The notes under the pieces: generated by a model
What the model was told of the DNA's origin: nothing
Databases searched by the model: none
The model's input: only the letters and a program-made list of their open reading frames with translations
From: Pseudomonadales bacterium
GTDB taxonomy: Bacteria > Pseudomonadota > Gammaproteobacteria > Pseudomonadales > Ketobacteraceae
Direction of reading: 5' to 3'
DNA: 64,000 nt
NCBI GenBank assembly: GCA_002708905.1
Contig: PAPM01000030.1
Location: 1-64,000, forward strand
Program-made: the position numbers and the translations under genes
Shown: positions 7,224-17,414 of the stretch, one piece after another
Position numbering within the stretch: the stretch's first letter is position 1
How the letters are laid out: each line of letters opens with the position of its first letter

Positions 7224-10200
7224 ATGGTTGATGCCAACGTACCACTGGAGCGAAAATTTTCGCTGGTTACTCCCAACAAAGATAGCGAAGTTGACGATGG
7301 CTGGCTTGAAGCCTACTGGGCTCAGAAGGAGCCAAAAACCTGGGTTGACCTGGAATCTGAGTATCGAGTCATTGTGCTCGCTGATGCAGGATCAGGAAAA
7401 ACCCACGAAGCATTAAATCGAGCCCAGTTCGGGAATCAGGAAGGTCGAGCCAGCTTTTTCATCCGCATTGAGGATATCGATACGGATTTTGATGAGGCAT
7501 TTGAAGTCGGTACATCAGATCAATTTGAGGAATGGCTTGAGTCTGTAGACGAAGCTTGGTTTTTCTTGGACTCTGTTGACGAAGCCAGGCTGGATAATCC
7601 GAAAGCCTTTGAAAAAGCGATCAAACGTTTTGCAAAACGTATTCGTCCGGCGATGCATCGCGCACATATTATTATCACCAGTCGACCCTACGCATGGCGT
7701 TTTAAGAGCGATACAGCGTTGATTGAACGGCATCTACCTTTTAAAGCACTGAAACAAGAGCCGAAACAAGAGATTGAGGATGCTTCGTCGGAAAATGATG
7801 AGAAAGACGAAAGTCCGGTCAATATTTACGGGCTGAAAGCATTGGATGTTGATGACATTCGTTTCTTCGCCCGACACCAGGCTACCCCTGATATTGAACA
7901 ACTAATCGTTGAGATCCAGCGTGCTAACTTGATGGAAATGGCATCCAGGCCTTTTGACCTTGGAGCACTGTTGTCAAAATGGCAGTCAGATGGAGAGCTG
8001 GGTGGTCGATTGCAATCATTGCAACACATGGTGGACATTCGACTGAGTGAGATCGATCCTGATCGTAATGAACGTCAGCCTCTCAATAAACAACGGGCAC
8101 GTGATGGCGCTCGTCGATTGGCTGCTGCTGTTACCTTGTCCAATGAGGCTGGTATTTTGGTGCCGGATATCGCTCACGAGAAAGCAGGCATCTATGCCGA
8201 AACAGTCTTGGCTGACTGGGAAAATCCAACCGATGTGCGAAAGCTGCTTGAACGAGGCATCTTCAATGACATCCTTTTTGGCGCGGTGCGTTTTCGGCAC
8301 AGGGATATTCGTGAGCTGCTGGCGGCTGAATGGCTCCACCACCTATTGCTAACCGGAAACTCCCGCCGAAAAATAGAATCACTTCTTTTTCGGGAGCAAT
8401 ACGGGGAGCAAGTCGTTGTCCCGAGATTCCGTCCGATTCTCCCCTGGCTAATCCTCTTTGATGAGGACATACGCGAGCGAGCGCTTTCGATACACCCTGA
8501 GATCGCTGTCGAAGGTGGCGATGCCGCTTATCTACCGCTGCCAATCAGACAGAAAATTCTCAACGATATTGTCAGTCGAATTGTTGCTGACGAAGATGAT
8601 CGTAGTGCCCGTGATAATGGGGCGATAGCACGGATTGCCCAGAAAGACCTATCTGATGAAGTTCTTCGTCTTATCACAGAGCACAATGCCAACGACGACG
8701 CGATTTTCTTTCTGGGAAGGCTGGTCTGGCAAGGCGATATGGAAAGTTGCATTGAGCCTTTAATCTCAATTGGTACAGACCCAAGCAGAGGTATTTACTC
8801 ACGAATAGCTTCTATACGGGCGGTTGCCACGGTTGGCTCAAGGGAACAGCTGAAATCGCTGTGGCAGTCTGTTAATGCCCAGCCAGAGATCATCCCTCGC
8901 AGATTGCTCGTCGAGTTGGCAGAGGAAGCGGTTATTGACGAAGCAACTGTAGATTTATTGCTGTGTTCCCTTGATAAATTGCCTCCCTATGAGCAATACG
9001 AAACATCGGGTTTGGATCAAGCCATTCATACATTCATCGATAAGTTCTCAGAGCTCAGCTCACAAAAAAGTGAGCCATTGTTGGAGAAGTTGTGTGTTGG
9101 CCTCAATGAACTCCTGGGCCGAGCTCCTCATCACGAGCGCCGTGAGTGCCGTGTTTCCACGGAGTTTAGCTGGTTGATGGGGCCAGCTATTCAAGTTGTA
9201 GAGCACCTCATCTCAGAACGTGCCAATGTGTGCTTTGACAAAGATGTCATTGAGATACTCCTTAAAATACCGGCTATTCGCCATTGGGGTAGAGATCAAA
9301 TAAATGAGTACAAGGATAAGCTCCACGAGTTAATACCTGTATGGACGGAGTTCAACGATGCGTACTTTTGGCGGAGCATTGAAGAAGCGAGAATCAGACT
9401 TGTTGAAAAAGAAAAACGACTCACAGACTCTTGGGAAGTGACTTGGCCCGGACACTATTGGAAATTTGAAGCGGACAGTTTTGACCGCGTTTTAGCGTTT
9501 ATCAAAACTAAGCAGCTTGAAGATGATCAGCTGGTTGCACTTTCATTGGCTTTTCGCATCTATGTGCAGTCTGATCGGCCGACTGAATGGCAATGTCAAC
9601 TTGAGGAAGTGGTAGCAGGCAATGAGGTATTAACGGCGAATTTGAAAGAGTTGCTTAATCCGCCGGTAAGTGAAGATGATGATAAATGGGAGCAAGAGCA
9701 CTTAGAGCGAGAACGGCAGCGTGAGAAGGAAAAGTCCGAGAGAAAACAGAAAAGAGCCCAGTGGATCGAAGGGCTACGTGCCAATCCTGAAATAGTACGA
9801 AATCCGCCAGACCTTCCTCCTGGAGAGTGGACAAATAACCAATACTGGCTGCTTCTTGAACTTGATGGCGAGAGGCTGAGAACCTCTCGTGCTAAAGGTT
9901 CAAATTGGCATTCATTAGTTGATGAGTTCGGTGAAGATGTAGCCCGTGCGTTTCGAGATTCTGCAATCAAACATTGGCGGTTGTACAAGCCTGAACTTGG
10001 GTCTGAAGGTGCTGATTGGTCATCTACGCCTTACTCACTGATCTTTGCTATGTTGGGGCTGGAATATGAAAGTAATGAGGTAGACAGCTTTCCTTCCAAC
10101 CTGAGTGAAGCCGAGGTTTCTCTGGCGTTGCGTTATCTGACTCGAGAACTCAACGGGTTTCCTAGGTGGCTCGAAACCATGCACAAGGCTTACCCAGAGC

Positions 10201-11546
10201 AGGTTCTCAAAGCCGTTTGGCAAGAGCTCCATTGGGAGCTGGTCAACACCCGCGTTGATAATCCGATGCACTATATCCTACAGGATATTGTATACCATGC
10301 GCCCTGGCTCCACGGTCAGCTAACACCTCTTCTCCAGCAATGGATTGAAGATAACCCCGATTCTGACTGGGAAGTGTTACGCGACTGCTTTCATATCTTG
10401 GATACTGAACAAGTCCCTATCGAATGGTTGACCTCTTTCGCTCAATCAAGAGTGTCTGCTAGCGGTAGTGCAGAAGACTCTACCAAGTGGTACGCCCTAT
10501 GGGTGGATACTGATCCCGAAACTGGTATTGCGGCTGTCGAGTCTTGGCTCGCAGGCATGGAAGCTGATGCGGCGACAACAGCAGCACAGCAGTTTGTTGT
10601 ACAACTTCTAGGAGGCAGGAGAGAGCGGGATGGTTGGGCATTTGCTCAAAAATTTAAGTCTGTGCCTTACCTTACTGAGCTTTATGTTCTGATGCACCAA
10701 TACATCCGGGTGGAAGATGATATTGACCGAGCAGGTGGGGGCGTTTATTCACCTGGCTTACGCGATGATGCTCAAGATGCTCGTAGCCAGCTATTCAACC
10801 TTCTGACAGAGATCCCGGGGAAGGAGACCTATGGTGCTCTCCTAGAGTTGTCTCGATCCCATCCGGTGGAAGATCATCGTGCATTCATGATCAAACAAGC
10901 GCGACGCCGTGCGGAACAAGATGCGGATGACCCCCCTTGGACTGATGGGCAGATTTATGATTTCTCCTTATTAATGGAGAGAGATCCTTCTACTCACCGG
11001 CAGCTGTTTGATCTTGGCGTGTTACATCTCAACGATTTCAAAGATTGGCTGGAGAAGGGGAATGATAGCCTGTATGCAACCTATCAAAAAGCCAGCGATG
11101 AAACGGAGATGCGCAAAATTGTCGCTCATTGGATAAATGTACATGCGCAAGGGCGTTATAGCTGTGCTCAAGAAAATCCATTGGCTAACGAACAGAGGCC
11201 AGATATCTGGTTGCAGCATCCTGTGGTCGTATCGCCAGTACCAATCGAGTTAAAATTGCTGGACAAAGGTTGGTCAGGGCCTGATCTCTGCGAACGACTT
11301 CGTAATCAGTTGGCCGGTGACTATCTGAGGGAGGTGACGGCTGGTTGTGGCGTGTTTCTTCTGGTTTGGCAGGGGTCAAAACCTGACCGTCAGTGGGAGG
11401 TAAATGGCGAGCTAGTGGGCGTCTCAGACCTTCAGCAAGCATTAACTAACTATTGGGGTGGTATTTCACACCAATTCCCTGGTGTTGCTTCTGTTGAGGT
11501 AATCGTGGTTGACCTCACTTTGAGGGGCACTAAGGCAAGTACCTAG
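7224..11546 (+). CDS. Large STAND/NACHT-like ATPase with C-terminal PD-(D/E)XK motif
   Basis: This protein has 1440 residues. The N-terminal NTPase has Walker A ADAGSGKT (53-60), Walker B WFFLDSVDE (112-120) and a sensor-1-like HIIITSRPYAWR (148-159). It is followed by a winged-helix-like HRDIRELLAAEWL typical of NACHT/STAND proteins. The middle (about 400-1250) is long, helical and repeat-like, with a charged coiled stretch near 810-850, suiting a sensor of HEAT/TPR type. The C-terminus has RPDIW (D1327), then PIELK (E1342, K1344) and a following LRNQLAGDYL, a likely PD-(D/E)XK nuclease. Known Avs proteins carry the nuclease at the other end. The start abuts the AlbA_2 stop with no gap. Activity and target are inferred. 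Confidence 0.75.
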   Translation: MVDANVPLERKFSLVTPNKDSEVDDGWLEAYWAQKEPKTWVDLESEYRVIVLADAGSGKTHEALNRAQFGNQEGRASFFIRIEDIDTDFDEAFEVGTSDQFEEWLESVDEAWFFLDSVDEARLDNPKAFEKAIKRFAKRIRPAMHRAHIIITSRPYAWRFKSDTALIERHLPFKALKQEPKQEIEDASSENDEKDESPVNIYGLKALDVDDIRFFARHQATPDIEQLIVEIQRANLMEMASRPFDLGALLSKWQSDGELGGRLQSLQHMVDIRLSEIDPDRNERQPLNKQRARDGARRLAAAVTLSNEAGILVPDIAHEKAGIYAETVLADWENPTDVRKLLERGIFNDILFGAVRFRHRDIRELLAAEWLHHLLLTGNSRRKIESLLFREQYGEQVVVPRFRPILPWLILFDEDIRERALSIHPEIAVEGGDAAYLPLPIRQKILNDIVSRIVADEDDRSARDNGAIARIAQKDLSDEVLRLITEHNANDDAIFFLGRLVWQGDMESCIEPLISIGTDPSRGIYSRIASIRAVATVGSREQLKSLWQSVNAQPEIIPRRLLVELAEEAVIDEATVDLLLCSLDKLPPYEQYETSGLDQAIHTFIDKFSELSSQKSEPLLEKLCVGLNELLGRAPHHERRECRVSTEFSWLMGPAIQVVEHLISERANVCFDKDVIEILLKIPAIRHWGRDQINEYKDKLHELIPVWTEFNDAYFWRSIEEARIRLVEKEKRLTDSWEVTWPGHYWKFEADSFDRVLAFIKTKQLEDDQLVALSLAFRIYVQSDRPTEWQCQLEEVVAGNEVLTANLKELLNPPVSEDDDKWEQEHLERERQREKEKSERKQKRAQWIEGLRANPEIVRNPPDLPPGEWTNNQYWLLLELDGERLRTSRAKGSNWHSLVDEFGEDVARAFRDSAIKHWRLYKPELGSEGADWSSTPYSLIFAMLGLEYESNEVDSFPSNLSEAEVSLALRYLTRELNGFPRWLETMHKAYPEQVLKAVWQELHWELVNTRVDNPMHYILQDIVYHAPWLHGQLTPLLQQWIEDNPDSDWEVLRDCFHILDTEQVPIEWLTSFAQSRVSASGSAEDSTKWYALWVDTDPETGIAAVESWLAGMEADAATTAAQQFVVQLLGGRRERDGWAFAQKFKSVPYLTELYVLMHQYIRVEDDIDRAGGGVYSPGLRDDAQDARSQLFNLLTEIPGKETYGALLELSRSHPVEDHRAFMIKQARRRAEQDADDPPWTDGQIYDFSLLMERDPSTHRQLFDLGVLHLNDFKDWLEKGNDSLYATYQKASDETEMRKIVAHWINVHAQGRYSCAQENPLANEQRPDIWLQHPVVVSPVPIELKLLDKGWSGPDLCERLRNQLAGDYLREVTAGCGVFLLVWQGSKPDRQWEVNGELVGVSDLQQALTNYWGGISHQFPGVASVEVIVVDLTLRGTKAST

Positions 11547-11610
11547 TATAACCTACTTTAGGTGTTCAAATATATTTGGCGGGAATTCCCGGGGCAGTTT
11601 GCTTGATTCC

Positions 11611-11636
11611 ATGTCCGCTTTTGGCCGAAAGCAGTC
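11611..11636 (+). repeat. Dispersed TGTCCGCT/GGCCGAAAG repeat, copy 2
   Basis: The sequence is ATGTCCGCTTTTGGCCGAAA followed by GCAGTC. The centre CTTTTGGCCGAAAG is a near-perfect palindrome. It begins 65 bases after the stop of the STAND ATPase gene. Confidence 0.8.
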
Positions 11637-11938
11637 TGCTCATGTATCAGTCGAAGGACCCTGGGCCAAGACGTGACTAAATATCGCGTTAATGTCTTCT
11701 AAAAACCTGATTGCGGACGTCGACATCTTATCTTTCGGCTCGAAACATCAACAGTAGTGGATGGTCGCAATAGCCATTTTCAGATGTTCACGAACTTTGA
11801 ATCAGGCCAAACTTTAGGATGTTTCCCACTGCATTCCTTGCGTGGGCCCTGCTACGGGGCGCGCCGTTAAGGAGGCTGTCTTCCATGGTCGCCGCCAGGA
11901 ATTAGCGTCGTGCAATGTTATCCTGCTCGCTGGTCGCC

Positions 11939-12069
11939 TGTTGCAGCTGATCCGAGCCTTTCAGCAAGATGGTTATCGCATGGTGTACGGTTCACCAGCG
12001 GAGGCCAGCCCCCATGCCTCTGATCTTGCAGCGCTTGATATCGAGGCCGTGGCACTGGCGCTGAACTGC
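11939..12069 (+). pseudogene. Fragment of a glycosyltransferase gene (partial paralogue of 27357-28634)
   Basis: These 131 bases match 27433-27563 in the same orientation with no gap and about 11 mismatches by my count. In the matching frame it encodes LIRAFQQDGYRMVYGSPAEA and continues through ALDIEAVALALNC, against LIRAFQQDGYRVVYGTPAEA in the intact gene. Homology stops abruptly on both sides; the frame runs to a stop at 12111. Most differences are silent or conservative, so the fragment probably derives from a related allele rather than a very recent copy. Confidence 0.85.
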
Positions 12070-12635
12070 ACTAGGGCAGACATCAAGATTTTGAATATTA
12101 GTGGTCGATGAAGAAAGCATGAAACCTGGATGTCACATTTTCATGGAGATGAAGTCTGGTTGTTCTAGATCAGATCAATAACTGACCTTCAAGCCAATAT
12201 GGCCTAACAATAATTTCTTGAAATACTTTCGCATCTTCAATCAGTTATATCGTTTTTGGCTGAATGGAGCAGGAATGCCGCCACCCCTCATTAATGTCAG
12301 AATTTAGCAACTGTGTATACATCGTAATCAAATAGATGGATTTGACCTTATATTTTTTGTAGGCTTTTCCTATTCAGGAAAGGTTCAGTTTGGAGGCGCT
12401 AAATTTAGCGTGTCACATGGGAATTGGTAAATCACAGGTAATAGTCATCTATTAAGATTTCATTGCATGCGTGTAGAGTCGGCAGTTATGAAAAGATAGT
12501 TGGCCATATAGATTTACTACAAATCGAACAAGAAACTGTTCGAAGCAATCCAATTTGCAGATCCGACAAATAGACTGCTTGTTGGTCTGATATTTTCATC
12601 ATCAAGTAATAGAAATTTGGGTGACAGAAATAAGC

Positions 12636-12664
12636 TTGACTATTTAATGGTTACATAGATATAC
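12636..12664 (+). promoter_or_regulatory. Possible promoter of the five-gene fibrinogen/channel cassette
   Basis: TTGACT at 12636-12641 and GATATA at 12658-12663 are 16 bases apart, in AT-rich DNA just ahead of ATG 12678. The ribosome site GGGGG is at 12665-12669. The implied leader would be very short, so the assignment is weak. Confidence 0.3.
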
Positions 12665-12677
12665 GGGGGTATATGTA

Positions 12678-14438
12678 ATGAAACTTTCGTCAAAATTTAA
12701 TAAGAAATTGGCTAGCTTGGGAATCGTATTGGTTTTTCTTACACAAACGATGCTTATAGCGCTAAACGCTCATGCTGAGAATACATTTAGCAGCGATGTA
12801 TATAATGTTTACTACTCGGAAATAATCACAAGCGATCTTCTAGAGAATCGAGATGTTCTTGAAATTCTTGCTGAAAACCTTATCAAATCAGAGCTAACAG
12901 CGGAAACCACGAAAACAAAAATAGACGTGGTAACCATTGAAGAAAAATTCAATAAAGGTAAAGCAAATATTCATAAAGAAAAGCAAAAAGTAGAACAACA
13001 GATTAGTGAAACAAAAGCAAATTTCAAGTCTACCCCAGATCATCTGAAACCACGCCTAGAGTTGGGTATAAGGGAACTTAAGAATAAACTGGATGAATTA
13101 AATCGAATTCTACAGCAAATGGAAAAAACGGAACCGCTGATAGAAAAAGCCAAATCTGGTGAGGCATCCAGTGTAATTTCGTGGGATGAATTTAAAAAAG
13201 ATGATCGAGAACGAACAAATTTTATCAAGCTGGTTATAGGGGAAATAACGGATCCACAAGATCTATTCCCACGAAAAGCAGCACTAGTAACCCACCTTAG
13301 AATATATGATATTAATTCAACCAGAGATCCATTTGGTGAACAGTCTATTGAGACTGCCAAAACCCGGATAATTGAACTGTATCAAGCCATAGGCAGCTAC
13401 TATAAAACCAAATCTGACAAAACTGGTAATTACGAAAAACCGTGCCGTATACAACATTCCAAATACAATCATATGAACCAGAAGCTATTGGTGAATGATG
13501 ATTGTATGGCTCGGCCTTTTGGGCAACCCATTTCACCCGCCAAGCTACTCAATGTTGACCAGGAAATACCCAGTTCAACACGAAATCTTGGCCAATTGAT
13601 CTTGGTGACCAAAATGTTTGGTGACGTGTTGCTGACTGATGGGGGGGTAATGCTCTCAAATGAGAGGACATTACCGAATGATAACTACAAAGGCTGGTAT
13701 CAACAATTAAGCAATAACATTCATCCTCAAATTATTGGCTACTTGGTTCCTGACTTGAATGTCAATTTATTCAAAGCCTATGAACAAGCTGGAATTCTCA
13801 TTAGACCGCCCCATATAGCCCTGACGCACTCTTCAGATTTCGATACACCACTAAAGATATCACAAGCTAATGTTCAACCTTTGCTGGATGGTGCAGACTT
13901 TGTTACAGCGCCAATCATTACGAGTTTGAAGCCTATTGTTCAGCATAAAATAGTAGACAAAACATTCAGGGAACAAAAGATAAAATACACTCTCTTTGGG
14001 GTGGTGATACCTACTATTGAAGAGATCCGATACATTACCGATTCCGGAGAAATACTGGCCATTACACAAGCTCCTACAGAAGCCATCGAATCATCAGCCG
14101 CTTCGCAGAAAATAGCAGGATCGAGAGTAACCCATGACACGGTAAAGTCCTGTCAAATGAAGCGAAATGTTGCAGATTCATTGTCATGTCATGAAAAAGT
14201 CTGTACAGATGCCAAAAAACAGCATGGATCGAATAATTCAATCTATAAATCCTGTGCGGGAATGTACAGCAAGGTTTTGTATTCTGAATGCAGTCGGCCA
14301 GGTGCTAATGCACTTGAGTGTTTCGAAAGAAACTGTCCGAAAGTTGCGAAATTATTGGGGGCAGGGAGTCGACAGCATAGAAAATGCATGGACCGTCTGA
14401 ACGCATATAGAATGCAAAAGCAGCTTTTGGAACAATAG
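12678..14438 (+). CDS. Secreted coiled-coil protein with C-terminal cysteine repeats
   Basis: This is a 586-residue protein of no recognised family. The N-terminus is a signal peptide (basic MKLSSKFNKK, hydrophobic core, cleavage near AHA-EN). Residues about 80-155 are strongly coiled-coil (many K/E/Q heptads). The middle is mixed. The C-terminus (C492 to C570) carries two copies of a pattern C-x9/11-C-x4-C-x16-C, the same as in the next gene, so disulfides in the periplasm or outside are likely. It is the first gene of an AT-rich five-gene unit ending in a fibrinogen-like membrane protein; 24 bases separate it from the next start. Its role is unknown; a structural or ligand-binding partner of the complex is an inference. 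Confidence 0.7.
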   Translation: MKLSSKFNKKLASLGIVLVFLTQTMLIALNAHAENTFSSDVYNVYYSEIITSDLLENRDVLEILAENLIKSELTAETTKTKIDVVTIEEKFNKGKANIHKEKQKVEQQISETKANFKSTPDHLKPRLELGIRELKNKLDELNRILQQMEKTEPLIEKAKSGEASSVISWDEFKKDDRERTNFIKLVIGEITDPQDLFPRKAALVTHLRIYDINSTRDPFGEQSIETAKTRIIELYQAIGSYYKTKSDKTGNYEKPCRIQHSKYNHMNQKLLVNDDCMARPFGQPISPAKLLNVDQEIPSSTRNLGQLILVTKMFGDVLLTDGGVMLSNERTLPNDNYKGWYQQLSNNIHPQIIGYLVPDLNVNLFKAYEQAGILIRPPHIALTHSSDFDTPLKISQANVQPLLDGADFVTAPIITSLKPIVQHKIVDKTFREQKIKYTLFGVVIPTIEEIRYITDSGEILAITQAPTEAIESSAASQKIAGSRVTHDTVKSCQMKRNVADSLSCHEKVCTDAKKQHGSNNSIYKSCAGMYSKVLYSECSRPGANALECFERNCPKVAKLLGAGSRQHRKCMDRLNAYRMQKQLLEQ

Positions 14439-14462
14439 ATTTTCTTGAGGAGTGATATAGCA

Positions 14463-16442
14463 ATGATCAGGTCACAATATGTTTTCCATGCATTGACGGT
14501 TAGTTTTTGTTTGGTGGCAATTGCAGCTAGCAATATTGCCAAGGCCAATGAAATAGCAGTAAGAAAATTAAAATTTAAGCACTTTTCTCCCGATTATTGT
14601 ATTCCATTTCAAAGCGACCGCTTTTCTGAAGAGCTGAGCAAGCAGGTACCCAAAGAAGAATTAACTGGTAATCACTATTATGTTTATGTAAGTGGAAATC
14701 AGTATGGCACGGGAGGTTTTGTGAGGATGACCAACTCAAGCCCCGCTGAACCTGAAAAATCCCAGATAAACACTTTCGTCTTATGTGCGGCTAACAGTGA
14801 AGCTGCCGAATGGAATAATAAGGGCGAAGTGGCTGAGGACAAATTGCAGGCAGAAGCCATGCAGGTAACAGAGCGTTGCAAAGCAGACAACTTAAAAAGT
14901 TACAAATGTGATTGTCTATCGAATGCCTATGTTGAATATAAACAAAACTCAGTTACGAAAGGTTCGACAATAGATGATTTTTTCTGGAGATCTGTACCAT
15001 CTTTAAGTCAATGCTATAACTTAGGACCTACGTTATACACACAGCAATATCCGCAGTATTGGAAAGGAGTTGGGACGTCTATCACTGAACCTGTCCCAAC
15101 CCGCTATTATTTGAAAAAATTCATACATGCAGGTGGTTCAGAGACCCGTTACAAAGACTATGTTATGTGCGAAATGAATAACTTGGCTGACTGTATGGTT
15201 AAAAACAAGAGTATTCGACGTAATGCGTCTTGCCCTCAAGATATTAAAAGTGAATGTTTAACAAACCCGAGATATGATCCCAATAGCGAAGTTAGTAGGT
15301 ATATTTTAAACGCTGAGGCAGAAAAGCTACGACAATATCAGGAAACGGAAAAACGAATAAAATTGCGACAACAAACACAAGCTAAATACGATGAGTCAAT
15401 TGCTCAATGCGATAAATTGGCTCCAGATGTAGGCTTTCTCTATGACCCATCTATTGAAGTAGATCTTGTATACCAAGAAGCCAAGAAAATTGTATCCTGT
15501 TATCAGAAAGCATCGAATGAATTTGAGGACACTCCAGCAAAAATTCACCGGCATGCTAACAATAACAATAAAGGAACGTTGGTGGCCTATATTGAATTTT
15601 ATGAAGGTCGAAACAAATTGCTTTCTGATCTTGAAACCCATCTAGATAGTTGTCTTGAAGATAGTAATACAGATAGAGCCAATTGTATCCAGAAGACTTG
15701 TGGGCAGGCAAATGACATGGGGCAAAATGGATTTCCAATTGGGAAGGAATATCTTGCAAAAGTGAAAAACACTTGTAAGAAACACCAAGCAAAACTCGAG
15801 CGATTGTTAATAGAACAGCAACAATTACTAGCAGATAAAGAATTGCAGTTGAAAAAAATTCAGGTAGAAACCAGGAAATGTGTGCTAACCCAACCCGTCA
15901 ACAGCGAATGTGTGCTGAAAACCTGTAAAACACCGTTTCAGCAGGGCAGCAGTCACCCACTGTATCGATTTTGTCAGAGTGAACTTGCGGAAGCAAAGCG
16001 GCTGGAATCGAATTTTGCACATGTCAACAAACTGGTAGGACAACAGTCTCAACCATCTGCGCAAGATGTTGAAAACCGGAAAATTCAAGCCGAAACACAG
16101 AGATGTGTTCTTCCTCATGCCCCCTCCAGCGCCTGTGTACTAGAAAGCTGCAAAACACCATTTAAACAAGGCTCTAGACATTCTCTGTATCAATATTGCC
16201 AAGCCAAGCTTGCCGAGGCACAGCGTCTTGAATCCTATAAGAAACAGTCATCATTAAGATCCGGGCAGTCGAATTCTGCAACCGACCGGTCCAAGTCATC
16301 CCAAACTCAAATGAACCCAATGCAGGATGTCGTGGAATGCACCCAGAAAGTAAAAAGTCAATATAGCGAAGTTGCCATGACCACTGACTTGTACTTTAAA
16401 ATGAGCCAGGAAATTCAAGCTTGCACTATAGGCAATCGCTAG
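14463..16442 (+). CDS. Secreted cysteine-rich repeat protein
   Basis: This 659-residue protein is not recognised. ATG 14463 is preferred to the TTG at 14445 because the GAGGAG ribosome site falls between them and a signal peptide follows at once (hydrophobic run ending IAKANE). Two clear internal repeats start at C473 and at about C555: CVLTQPVNSECVLKTCKTPF and CVLPHAPSSACVLESCKTPF, each followed by QGS/R-H-LY-x-C and LAEAxRLES. A third, looser copy starts at C397 (with CIQKTC). The pattern C-x9-C-x4-C-x15-C is shared with the upstream gene. Between repeats are Q/K/E-rich coiled-coil stretches. It is probably periplasmic or extracellular. A 154-base gap separates it from the channel gene. Confidence 0.7.
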   Translation: MIRSQYVFHALTVSFCLVAIAASNIAKANEIAVRKLKFKHFSPDYCIPFQSDRFSEELSKQVPKEELTGNHYYVYVSGNQYGTGGFVRMTNSSPAEPEKSQINTFVLCAANSEAAEWNNKGEVAEDKLQAEAMQVTERCKADNLKSYKCDCLSNAYVEYKQNSVTKGSTIDDFFWRSVPSLSQCYNLGPTLYTQQYPQYWKGVGTSITEPVPTRYYLKKFIHAGGSETRYKDYVMCEMNNLADCMVKNKSIRRNASCPQDIKSECLTNPRYDPNSEVSRYILNAEAEKLRQYQETEKRIKLRQQTQAKYDESIAQCDKLAPDVGFLYDPSIEVDLVYQEAKKIVSCYQKASNEFEDTPAKIHRHANNNNKGTLVAYIEFYEGRNKLLSDLETHLDSCLEDSNTDRANCIQKTCGQANDMGQNGFPIGKEYLAKVKNTCKKHQAKLERLLIEQQQLLADKELQLKKIQVETRKCVLTQPVNSECVLKTCKTPFQQGSSHPLYRFCQSELAEAKRLESNFAHVNKLVGQQSQPSAQDVENRKIQAETQRCVLPHAPSSACVLESCKTPFKQGSRHSLYQYCQAKLAEAQRLESYKKQSSLRSGQSNSATDRSKSSQTQMNPMQDVVECTQKVKSQYSEVAMTTDLYFKMSQEIQACTIGNR

Positions 16443-16596
16443 CTAAGAGGTGGTTAACAATATCATTAGAGTGAATGCGTTGAAGTGCCCGAAAAAAATT
16501 AAGTAATGTATTCATATTAAGAGTACATAATTGGTTTTTATGAAACGTTATTACCGCAGGAATCTGCAATTAGATATCTAGTTGAAGGAAGGCAAT

Positions 16597-17373
16597 ATGT
16601 CAATCGAACATGACCATTCAGTACATAGTTTTTCCGGAAAAATCAAAGAAGCCAGCTCTTTTCGTGAATGGCTAACCTGGTTTACAGGGCTGCTACTATT
16701 ATCCACTTTAATCGGATGTGTCTGGTACGTAGGATCAAGTAATCTTGCCACCTATATAATCTACATGACTATGGGTGTGCTCATCGGAATTGCCTTCTAT
16801 GCAAGTTTTAGGGATGTGCGATCGCTGCACCGTGAAATTCATGCAGCATCCAGGCAAATGCGGGAGCTGATTGAAACCGATGATATTGAAAGTTTTCTAA
16901 ACGACACAGAAAAGAAACGGGATCTAAGTTATTTTCGTTCGCATATTGCTTCACTCTACAAGATTTATACTTACAGCTCTGAAATCTATCAGGACACGCT
17001 AATTGAAATATTGAATTCAAAATTACTGGCTCGAAATCGGAAAGTGGAATTGTTTTCCAGTATTCTTATTACACTGGGTTTGATTGGCACTATTGTAGGG
17101 CTGATTTTTATGATGACAGATCTGACGAACTTGTTTGACAACGCTGAGCAAGGGATACCACAGGTTTCTGAATTGCTTCAGTCCGGTGGTCCATTAAAGG
17201 GCTTGGGGACTGCATTTTTTACCACCTTAATTGGGGCGCTTTTTGGTGGTGTTATTTTGCGAATTCTTACCAGCATTGTAGAGGAAGGCATCACTAAATA
17301 CGTTGCACTTCTGGCAGAGTTAACTGAAGTTAACGTTTTGCCTGTATTGCGTGCACATTCAGCGAATCAATAA
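16597..17373 (+). CDS. MotA/TolQ/ExbB-like proton channel protein
   Basis: This inner-membrane protein has 258 residues from ATG 16597 (GAAGGAAGG just before). It has four predicted membrane helices at about 28-46, 51-70, 152-173 and 203-225 with a large cytoplasmic loop between helices 2 and 3. That is the MotA layout rather than the three-helix TolQ/ExbB one. The signature segments are LGLIGTIVGLIFMM (160-173) and GLGTAFFTTLIGALFGG (202-218), equivalent to the ion-path helices of the MotA/TolQ/ExbB/ZorA superfamily, with the conserved Thr-x-x-Gly. Such proteins form pentamers around two copies of a single-pass partner. The partner here should be the product of 18309-19178. Confidence 0.85.
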   Translation: MSIEHDHSVHSFSGKIKEASSFREWLTWFTGLLLLSTLIGCVWYVGSSNLATYIIYMTMGVLIGIAFYASFRDVRSLHREIHAASRQMRELIETDDIESFLNDTEKKRDLSYFRSHIASLYKIYTYSSEIYQDTLIEILNSKLLARNRKVELFSSILITLGLIGTIVGLIFMMTDLTNLFDNAEQGIPQVSELLQSGGPLKGLGTAFFTTLIGALFGGVILRILTSIVEEGITKYVALLAELTEVNVLPVLRAHSANQ

Positions 17374-17414
17374 GAATAACGTTCTTTATCCTGTTTTCGT
17401 TCTGGGGGAAGTAT

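Larger units (their letters stand above)
11547..12677. other. Long intergenic region, 1.1 kb, with repeat and gene fragment
   Basis: No intact gene is seen. It holds the 12-base palindrome CGGGAATTCCCG (11580-11591), a dispersed repeat at 11611-11636 and a glycosyltransferase gene fragment at 11939-12069 (separate entries). From about 12110 the DNA is AT-rich with no usable open frame. The last 50 bases may hold the promoter of the next operon. Confidence 0.7.
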
